Positions 1 to 5,079 of a stretch of DNA of 5,404 nt are shown in pieces (positions within the stretch are counted from its first letter, which is position 1; the number at the start of each line of letters is the position of its first letter). Below the pieces are notes generated by a model. It was not told where the DNA came from and made no database searches. It worked only from the letters and a program-made list of their open reading frames with translations. Both the position numbers and the translations under genes were made by a program. The stretch covers positions 1-5,404 of the forward strand of contig JAKSOM010000072.1 in NCBI GenBank assembly GCA_024405585.1, read 5' to 3'. The stretch is from Acidaminococcaceae bacterium (GTDB lineage: Bacteria > Bacillota > Negativicutes > Acidaminococcales > Acidaminococcaceae).

Positions 1-9
1 TTTTTTCAG

Positions 10-33
10 GGACGCACTTTTTTATGCGTGTCC
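10..33 (+). other. Imperfect hairpin with flanking T runs; terminator-like on + strand or REP-like repeat
   Basis: The stem pairs G10-G11 with C32-C33 and ACGCA (12-16) with TGCGT (25-29), leaving a 2-nt bulge (30-31) and an 8-nt T-rich loop. On the + strand it is followed by five Ts (35-39), which suits an intrinsic terminator for a transcript entering from the left, convergent with the aro operon. On the minus strand it is followed by an A run, so it should not terminate the operon. The neighbouring stretch to about 50 (GTCC, T run, AGGGGTACAGTT) has the look of dispersed palindromic repeats in Firmicutes genomes. Only 7 pairs and the window edge limit confidence. Confidence 0.35.
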
Positions 34-57
34 ATTTTTAGGGGTACAGTTCAAAGT

Positions 58-141
58 CACTACCCACTACCCACTACCCACTACACTCTACCCGCTACAC
101 TCTACCCACTATCCACTACACTCTACCCACTACACTCTACC
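58..141. repeat. Heptamer tandem array, 12 units of 7 bp
   Basis: Twelve contiguous 7-bp units with no slippage of period cover 84 bp. On the + strand units read CACTACC (x3), CACTACA, CTCTACC, CGCTACA, CTCTACC, CACTATC, CACTACA, CTCTACC, CACTACA, CTCTACC. On the minus strand, the direction of the operon, the main types are GGTAGTG, GGTAGAG and TGTAGTG. Most of the array is a 14-bp dimer (GGTAGAG then TGTAGTG); the end away from aroQ is three identical monomers. The array enters aroQ: the last unit but one (128-134) holds the stop codon. It resembles the short tandem heptamer repeats known from cyanobacterial genomes in form, but the unit differs and no relationship is claimed. Confidence 0.95.
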
Positions 142-558
142 TGCCAGATGCTCCAGGGCCAATTTGTAGCCGGCAAAACCCTTGCCGCTGATGCTTTTTT
201 CGCAGCCCATTGCCACATAGGAAAAACAACGGAAGCTCTCCCTGTTGCCCACATCCGTCAGATGCACCTCCACCGCCGGCAGGGCCACCGCTTTCAACGC
301 ATCCAGAATGGCAATGCTGGTGTGGCTGTAGGCCGCAGCATTGATAATAATGCCCTCAAATTTGCCCAGGGCATTTTGAATTTCGGTAACAATCCTGCCT
401 TCGCAGTTGTGCTGGAACAAGGTCACTTCCATCCCCAGCCCCTCCGCCGCCCTGCGGATGTATTCGCACAAATCCTCATAGGATTGCTCACCGTACAATT
501 CCTTTTCCCGAATCCCCAACAGATTCATGTTGGGGCCGTTTATCACCAAAACCTTCAT
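130..558 (-). CDS. aroQ: 3-dehydroquinate dehydratase, type II
   Basis: Dehydrates 3-dehydroquinate to 3-dehydroshikimate, step 3, as a small dodecameric flavodoxin-like enzyme. The ATG at 558 gives 142 residues starting MKVLVINGPNMNLLG, the family N-terminus, and has AAGGAG 8 nt upstream. A start at 609 would overlap aroK by 55 nt. By comparison with the M. tuberculosis enzyme, catalytic R17 and Y22 sit in the flexible lid; N73, H79 (SHTS, 78-81), H99 (EVHLT, 97-101) and R110 (RESFR, 106-110) are the other active-site residues, all present. Small departures: NAAAYSHTS where NPGAYTHTS is usual, QHNCEG where QSNHEG is usual, and AILDAL where AIRDAL is usual. The last residues (GRV) and the TAG stop lie inside the heptamer array that follows, so the extreme C-terminus has been set by the repeat. 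It is the last gene of the visible operon. Confidence 0.96.
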   Translation of the reverse strand: MKVLVINGPNMNLLGIREKELYGEQSYEDLCEYIRRAAEGLGMEVTLFQHNCEGRIVTEIQNALGKFEGIIINAAAYSHTSIAILDALKAVALPAVEVHLTDVGNRESFRCFSYVAMGCEKSISGKGFAGYKLALEHLAGRV

Positions 559-1055
559 TGCCAAATCTCCTTCCCGATTGCCAATAGTTGCCCGAACATT
601 TCCTGCCACTCCCCATCCGGCACAATGTAGTCCGCATACTTTTCATACAAGGGCAGCCGTTCCCGGTACAATTCATAAATCCTGTCCCCATTCCCTGCCA
701 AAAGCGGCCTTTGCCCATCCTCCGGCAAGTCCTTGCGGATACGCTCCGGATTGCGGTCAAGGAAAACAACCGACCCCTTTTGTTTCAGGGCCGCCATGTT
801 TTCCGCCTTCAGCACCGCCCCGCCGCCGGTGGCAATCACCGCCCCCTGCAACCGTGCCAGTTCCTGCAACACCCCGGTTTCCCAAGTGCGGAAGCAGGTT
901 TCACTTTCGGCGAACAAATCCCCGATGCTCCGCCCGGACCGCTGCTCCACCAAAATATCGCTATCATAAAATTCAACTTTCAGCTTTTCCGCCAGCATCT
1001 TCCCCAGTCGGCTTTTACCGCTGCCGGGAAGTCCTGTCAAGACCAGATTCCTCAT
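555..1055 (-). CDS. aroK: Shikimate kinase
   Basis: ATP-dependent phosphorylation of shikimate to shikimate-3-phosphate, step 5, giving the AroA substrate. 166 residues, normal for the family. Walker A is GLPGSGKS (8-15). By comparison with the M. tuberculosis enzyme, D33 in the DSD motif (31-33), R56 in FRTWE, GGG (77-79) and R133 in RLPLY are the shikimate-binding residues, and R116 in RPLLAG lies in the mobile lid. All are present, so it should be active. I choose the ATG at 1055, which forms an ATGA overlap with the aroE stop and gives the usual N-terminus MRNLVLTG. A GTG at 1061 in the same frame would add two residues and is equally placed relative to a weak AGGA at 1066-1069. The 3' end overlaps the aroQ start in a second ATGA. 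It could equally be labelled aroL. Confidence 0.96.
   Translation of the reverse strand: MRNLVLTGLPGSGKSRLGKMLAEKLKVEFYDSDILVEQRSGRSIGDLFAESETCFRTWETGVLQELARLQGAVIATGGGAVLKAENMAALKQKGSVVFLDRNPERIRKDLPEDGQRPLLAGNGDRIYELYRERLPLYEKYADYIVPDGEWQEMFGQLLAIGKEIWQ
567..572 (-). promoter_or_regulatory. Ribosome binding site of aroQ (AAGGAG)
   Basis: AAGGAG on the minus strand, 8 nt before the ATG at 558 and inside the aroK reading frame. It decides the aroQ start in favour of 558 over the upstream in-frame codon at 609. Confidence 0.85.
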
Positions 1056-1810
1056 TTCCACCGCATCCTGTCATACACCTGCTGAATCAATCCCTCCGGC
1101 ATTTTTCGGCCCAGCCAGACCGCTTCCGCCCCCACCGCCTGGGCCACCAGCATGTATTGTCCGTTGCAAACCCTGCAACCCTGCTTTTTGGCCCGTTGCA
1201 ACAGCAATGTTTCGCCAGGGTTGTAAATCAAATCCAGCACATCTTGGAATTGGACCAACTGCTTTTCCTCCACCAGGGATTCCCCCGTATTGGGAAACAT
1301 GCCCACAGGGGTGGCATTGATCAACAAATCCGCCCCGGCCGCCCTGCTCCAGTCAAATCCCTGTTTCCGGGAAAGCACACTATATTGCACTTTATGGTTG
1401 TCCAAATAAGCACAAACGCAACGGGAAGCGCCTCCGTCCCCCAGCACCGCTGCGGAACGATTGGCCAGGGAAAGGCCAAAATGCTCCAGCATCCTGCCGA
1501 AGCCGAAATAATCCGTATTATCCCCACCAATCCTGCCCTCCCCAAAAGTGAGGGTGTTCACCGCCCCAACGGCCTGCGCCACCTCCGTCACCCTGTCGCA
1601 CATGCCGAGGACGGCAATTTTGTGGGGAATGGTAACATTCACCCCCACGTAGTCCTGCCGAATCTTTTCCAGCAGTTCCGGCAATCCCTCTGCCGGGGTT
1701 TCCAACAAATTGTATTCCCCTCTCAAGCCCAGTTCCTGCCAAATCAGTTGATGAATTTGGGCAGAATGGCTGTGGCCCAATTTGCCACCTATCAGTCCCG
1801 CCCTAATCAC
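1052..1810 (-). CDS. aroE: Shikimate dehydrogenase (NADP+)
   Basis: Reduces 3-dehydroshikimate to shikimate, step 4. Starts with GTG at 1810 within a GTGA overlap with the aroC stop, preceded by GGAGGC with a 6-nt spacer. It has 252 residues against the usual 270-290. The substrate domain shows GHSHSAQIHQ (12-21, the Ser14/Ser16 shikimate contacts), NVTIPHK (58-64; K64 is the catalytic lysine), AVGAVNT (80-86) and GDNTDYFG (96-103; D100 is the catalytic aspartate). The Rossmann domain shows GDGGASR (124-130), where family members usually have GAGG; SRK (147-149) stands where NRT-type residues select NADPH; NATPVGM (165-171), DLIYNPGET (193-201) and NGQYMLVAQA (216-225) follow. Only about 16 residues separate SR from NATP, roughly 20 fewer than in E. 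coli, so the compact size comes from the cofactor domain. Quinate dehydrogenase is a possible alternative, but SxS and the operon favour AroE. Confidence 0.96.
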   Translation of the reverse strand: MIRAGLIGGKLGHSHSAQIHQLIWQELGLRGEYNLLETPAEGLPELLEKIRQDYVGVNVTIPHKIAVLGMCDRVTEVAQAVGAVNTLTFGEGRIGGDNTDYFGFGRMLEHFGLSLANRSAAVLGDGGASRCVCAYLDNHKVQYSVLSRKQGFDWSRAAGADLLINATPVGMFPNTGESLVEEKQLVQFQDVLDLIYNPGETLLLQRAKKQGCRVCNGQYMLVAQAVGAEAVWLGRKMPEGLIQQVYDRMRWK

Positions 1811-2823
1811 AGTTTTGCCTCCAGCAGAAAATCCAAAAGTACAAAGGACGTGACGGCTTCCACCACGGGCAAGGCCCTGGGAACTATACAGGGGTCATGC
1901 CGCCCCCATACCGCCAATTTCACATTCTCCTTGGTAACCAAATTTACGCTGTCCTGCTCCAGACCAATGGAGGGAGTGGGTTTGATGCCCACCCGGAAAA
2001 CCAAGGGCATACCGTTGGTCAAGCCACCATTGATGCCTCCGTTGTGATTGGATTGCAGCTGCAGCCGCCCCTCCACATATCTCAAAGCATCGTTGGCCTC
2101 CGAACCAAGCATGCCGCTCAGGGCAAAGCCATCCCCGAACTCCACCGCTTTCACCGCCGGAATGCTGAAAAGCAAGTGGCTCAAACGGCTCTCCACCGAG
2201 TCAAAGAAGGGCTCACCCAGACCCACCGGCAAACCCCTAGCAACACATTGGATAATGCCGCCCAGGGAATCCTTCCTGCTCTTCGCCGCCAAAATCAAAG
2301 CGGCAATTTCTTCATCCGCCTGCTCCTTGGGACGGGCAAAACTTTCTTTGCCGATGGAGGCGATATATCCTTTGATACTGATGTTTTTGTCGTACAAATA
2401 TTCCTTGGCCACTGCCCCTGCGAAGGTCAGCACGGCAGTCATCCGGCCGGAGAAGATGCCTCCCCCCGGCTCAATTTTGCCGTACCTGACAAAGGCGGGG
2501 TAATCCGCATGACCGGGACGGGGAATATTCTGCATCTTTTCATAGTCCCCCCTCCGCACATCATTGTTGGCAATGCGGAAGACCAAATCTTCACCCGTAG
2601 TGCAGCCATCCTGCAATCCGGAAATGACTTCCACCTCATCCGTCTCATGACGGGCTGTGCTCCAGGGAGCAGACCCGGGGGCCCGACGAACCATCTCCAT
2701 CCTTATTCTGTCCATATCCAGTTTTTTCCCCGCCGACAAACCTTTGATAATTCCGCCGATGAAGGGCTCATGGGATGCGCCCTGAAGGATCAACTGAATT
2801 TTGTTTCCAAATGTGTTATGCAT
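1807..2823 (-). CDS. aroC: Chorismate synthase, compact and divergent
   Basis: Reduced-FMN-dependent enzyme removing phosphate from EPSP to give chorismate, step 7. The ATG at 2823 is chosen over one at 2865: it gives the family N-terminus MHNTFGN and has a strong GGGAGG 5 nt upstream. At 338 residues it is shorter than the usual 350-390. Seen: RRAPG (46-50), TTG (75-77), RPGHADY (102-108), GLGEPFFD (201-208), QSNHNGGINGG (257-267), KPTPSI (281-286) and GRHDPCIVPRALP (307-319). Both catalytic histidines of the family appear kept (H18 and H105). Divergences: the first signature GESHG reads GASHE (15-19), and the GGG-RSSAR region reads GGGIFSGR (120-127) with a one-residue deletion and loss of the Arg normally before GGG. 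The FSGR form and the C-terminal half match the clostridial subfamily as I remember it. It overlaps aroA by 8 nt and aroE by 4 nt. Probably active, since it is the only chorismate synthase seen in an otherwise intact operon. Confidence 0.95.
   Translation of the reverse strand: MHNTFGNKIQLILQGASHEPFIGGIIKGLSAGKKLDMDRIRMEMVRRAPGSAPWSTARHETDEVEVISGLQDGCTTGEDLVFRIANNDVRRGDYEKMQNIPRPGHADYPAFVRYGKIEPGGGIFSGRMTAVLTFAGAVAKEYLYDKNISIKGYIASIGKESFARPKEQADEEIAALILAAKSRKDSLGGIIQCVARGLPVGLGEPFFDSVESRLSHLLFSIPAVKAVEFGDGFALSGMLGSEANDALRYVEGRLQLQSNHNGGINGGLTNGMPLVFRVGIKPTPSIGLEQDSVNLVTKENVKLAVWGRHDPCIVPRALPVVEAVTSFVLLDFLLEAKL
1817..1822 (-). promoter_or_regulatory. Ribosome binding site of aroE (GGAGGC)
   Basis: GGAGGC, 6 nt before the GTG at 1810 and inside the end of aroC. 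It supports the non-ATG start in the GTGA overlap. Confidence 0.85.
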
Positions 2824-4021
2824 AATTTCCTCCCAAGCGGACAAAATCCTGCCAGAAGTTTTCATAGGATTTTCTCACCTGCTCCGCCCCCTCAATAAGC
2901 ACTGTGCCTTCGCTACGCAAAGATGCCAAGGTCAGGGCCATGATAATCCTGTGGTCCAGATGCCCCTGCACTGCACCACCCCGGAGCCGTTCCACACCCT
3001 CTATCAGCAATCCGTCCCGGGTTTCTTCAATCTTTGCCCCCAGCTTGCCCAATTCCTCCGCCAGGGCGGCCAGGCGGTCACTCTCCTTGATACGCAAACG
3101 CCCCGCATGGCAAATTTTCGTTCTGCCCTTTGCCAGGCAGCCCAATACTGCAAAGACCGGCACCAGATCGGGACAATCCCGGGCATCCATTTCCAAGCCC
3201 TGCAGTTCGGATGGATAGGCCACCAGGGATTTTTCTTTAACCGCAATTTGCCCGCCCATGCGGCGAAACAACTCCAGACAAACCCCGTCCCCCTGAATTG
3301 AATTCGGCATCAGGCCCGTCACCTCAAGGGGCTGTTGGCCCAGCAACCCCGCTGCCAGCCACACCGCTCCCAGGGAATAATCCCCCTCAACAGTGAAATC
3401 ACAGGACAGATAATTCTGCTGGCCGGGAACAAAAAAACGCCGGTAATCCTCGTTGACAAACTGCACCCCGTATTGATGCAGCACCGCACCGGTCATATCC
3501 ACATAGGGCTGGGACTCCAAAGCCCCCTCTACAAGGATTTCCGAATCCTCCTCCAAAAGGGGCAAAGCCATCAACAGCCCGGAAACAAACTGGGAACTGA
3601 TGTTGCCGGGAATGACAAAGGTATCCGCCTTCAGCTTTCCTTCCACCGTCAGGGAGAGGCCCCCCAATTCCCCGAATCTGTACCGGATATGCTGCCTTTC
3701 CATTATTTCCAGATACGATGTCAGGGGCCGTCTGGCCAGTTCATTGCTGCCGGTAAAAACAAACCTGCCACCCTTCGCCAAAGCCAAAGGCAGCAGAAAA
3801 CGCAGGGTGGAAGCGGAGGCCCCGCACCAAACATCCTGCCCGGGAACCGACAAAGCAGCAAGGGCAGCCCGGGTGGCCCGCAAATCCTCATTCCATATCA
3901 AATTACGAATGTTTCCCCTGCCGGCCAGATAATTGCCAATCAAGGCACGATGGGCAATGCTTTTTGAGCAGGGCACCTGCACCCTGCCGGCCAGAACCGG
4001 AGTTTGCAAAACCGCCTGCAT
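2816..4021 (-). CDS. aroA: EPSP synthase (3-phosphoshikimate 1-carboxyvinyltransferase)
   Basis: Transfers the enolpyruvyl group of PEP to shikimate-3-phosphate, step 6. I choose the ATG at 4021 (401 residues). A longer reading from 4084 would overlap aroB by 62 nt and add a non-family N-terminus, whereas the chosen start places PCSKSIAHRALI (17-28) as usual. Active-site residues, by alignment to E. coli: K20/S21/R25 (K22/S23/R27), R74 (R100), R98 (R124) in ARRPL, ISSQF, SQPYVD, VEGDYS, NSIQGD, the Asp of DCPDLVP (D313), KESDRL (E341/R344), LDHR (R386) and RKSYENF (K411). The loop CGASASTLRF (66-75) carries Ala70 at the E. coli Gly96 position. About 18 residues usually found between the ED-x-x-AT helix (45-50) and this loop are missing. 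The start has a poor ribosome binding site, so coupling to aroB (1-nt gap) is likely. The 3' end overlaps aroC by 8 nt. Confidence 0.97.
   Translation of the reverse strand: MQAVLQTPVLAGRVQVPCSKSIAHRALIGNYLAGRGNIRNLIWNEDLRATRAALAALSVPGQDVWCGASASTLRFLLPLALAKGGRFVFTGSNELARRPLTSYLEIMERQHIRYRFGELGGLSLTVEGKLKADTFVIPGNISSQFVSGLLMALPLLEEDSEILVEGALESQPYVDMTGAVLHQYGVQFVNEDYRRFFVPGQQNYLSCDFTVEGDYSLGAVWLAAGLLGQQPLEVTGLMPNSIQGDGVCLELFRRMGGQIAVKEKSLVAYPSELQGLEMDARDCPDLVPVFAVLGCLAKGRTKICHAGRLRIKESDRLAALAEELGKLGAKIEETRDGLLIEGVERLRGGAVQGHLDHRIIMALTLASLRSEGTVLIEGAEQVRKSYENFWQDFVRLGGNYA
2829..2834 (-). promoter_or_regulatory. Ribosome binding site of aroC (GGGAGG)
   Basis: GGGAGG, 5 nt before the ATG at 2823 and inside the last codons of aroA. 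It rules for the start at 2823 over an in-frame ATG at 2865, which would overlap aroA by 50 nt. Confidence 0.85.
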
Positions 4022-4022
4022 C

Positions 4023-5078
4023 CTACACCACAAAATATTTCTGCAAATCCGCCAAGGGCACTTCCAAAAGTTTCCCCCGGCCAATACTTTCTATGACCGC
4101 CAAAGTAATCCTGTCACCCCGGCGTTTCTTGTCCAACCCCATACTCGACATAAGTTCCGGCAAAGGATATTCACAACGGGTCGGCAAGTTAAATTTTTCC
4201 AGCAGTTTCTCCATCCTTGCCGCCGTGCCGCTGGCTGTAATGCCCATCTTCTCCGTGGCCCTGGTAATGGACAACATTCCCAAAGCAACCCCCTCACCAT
4301 GGGTGAACCTGCTGTAGGCACCGGCCTTTTCCACCCCATGGCCCAAGGTATGACCGAAATTCAGCACCATCCGCTGGCCCCGGTCAAATTCATCCTCCGC
4401 CACTATGGCCGCCTTAATACTGCAACTTTTTTCAATAATCTGCTCCGCCCCTGCCAACAACTCCCGGTCACCGGCCACATCCTCCAAACAGGAGAAAATA
4501 CTGCCATCCTTGATGCAGCCGTACTTGATAACTTCCGCCAAGCCGTCATGCAGAACACGGGGCTCCAGAGTGGTGAGAACATCCGGGTCTATCAACACCA
4601 GTTTGGGCTGATAAAAAGCCCCCACCAAATTCTTGCCCTGGGGCAAATCAATGGCCACCTTGCCCCCCACACTGCTGTCCACCTGGGCCAAAAGGGTGGT
4701 GGGAATCTGTACATAGGGAACGCCCCTCATAAAGGTGGCGGCGGCCAGGCCGCCCAAATCACCAACCACGCCGCCCCCCAAGGTTACCAGCAAATCATCC
4801 CTGGAGAGGCCAAAATCCGCCAAAGCCCCATACATATGATTCAGCATTGCCCCCGACTTGCTGCCTTCGCCCTGGGGAACCACTATCTTTTGCACCTGGA
4901 ACCCGGAGCGAATTAGCGACTGCACAACCCTTTCCCCATAGAGGGGAAAAACCCTGTCATCACTGACCACAGCCGCCTTAGCGGCGGAACTGATTCTGCC
5001 GATGGCACTGCCGCATGCATCCAAAAGGCCCCTGGCAATTTTTATTTCATAGGATTTTGCACCCAACTCAACTATCAT
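4023..5078 (-). CDS. aroB: 3-dehydroquinate synthase
   Basis: Cytoplasmic NAD- and divalent-metal-dependent enzyme converting DAHP to 3-dehydroquinate, step 2 of the pathway. It has 351 residues, normal for the family. The N-terminal nucleotide-binding half shows PQGEGSKS (68-75), LGGGVVGDLGG (100-110), PTTLLAQVDSSVGGK (126-140) and GKNLVGAFYQP (148-158). The C-terminal metal-binding half shows LAEVIKYG (180-187), NFGHTLGHG (240-248) and HGEGVALGM (260-268). By comparison with the Aspergillus enzyme the metal ligands would be E182, H243 and H260; all are present. The ATG at 5078 lies 1 nt after the aroF stop. The upstream sequence has only a weak, distant GAGAAG purine run, so translation probably depends on ribosomes finishing aroF. 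The stop TAG is 1 nt before the aroA ATG. Nothing suggests a 2-deoxy-scyllo-inosose synthase or other relative, and the operon context settles the role. Confidence 0.98.
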   Translation of the reverse strand: MIVELGAKSYEIKIARGLLDACGSAIGRISSAAKAAVVSDDRVFPLYGERVVQSLIRSGFQVQKIVVPQGEGSKSGAMLNHMYGALADFGLSRDDLLVTLGGGVVGDLGGLAAATFMRGVPYVQIPTTLLAQVDSSVGGKVAIDLPQGKNLVGAFYQPKLVLIDPDVLTTLEPRVLHDGLAEVIKYGCIKDGSIFSCLEDVAGDRELLAGAEQIIEKSCSIKAAIVAEDEFDRGQRMVLNFGHTLGHGVEKAGAYSRFTHGEGVALGMLSITRATEKMGITASGTAARMEKLLEKFNLPTRCEYPLPELMSSMGLDKKRRGDRITLAVIESIGRGKLLEVPLADLQKYFVV

Positions 5079-5079
5079 T

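Noticed and set aside
58..141. CRISPR array
   Set aside because: Units are 7 bp and contiguous, with no spacers and no cas genes.
559..609. N-terminal extension of AroQ (17 residues)
   Set aside because: It would overlap aroK by 55 nt and is not family-like; the ATG at 558 has a good AAGGAG and forms an ATGA junction.
28..630. + strand open frame starting in the repeat region and running through aroQ
   Set aside because: It stays open only because the heptamer units have no stop on this strand and aroQ is GC-rich opposite; the product is repeat-derived followed by antisense sequence.
527..2047. Long open frame of 506 codons on the + strand across aroK, aroE and part of aroC
   Set aside because: It is antisense to three well-conserved genes, spans gene boundaries, is rich in Pro, His, Arg and Ser, shows no domain, and has no ribosome binding site. 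It results from the GC-rich codon usage of the minus-strand genes.
1897..2898. Open frame of 333 codons on the + strand opposite aroC
   Set aside because: Antisense to chorismate synthase with low-complexity composition and no recognisable motif; overlapping minus-strand motifs are clear.
4022..4084. N-terminal extension of AroA (21 residues)
   Set aside because: It lies within aroB, has no family similarity, and the ATG at 4021 gives the standard N-terminus directly after the aroB stop.
3933..4916. Open frame of 327 codons on the + strand opposite aroB
   Set aside because: Antisense to the fully conserved dehydroquinate synthase; rich in His, Gln and Pro, without family resemblance.
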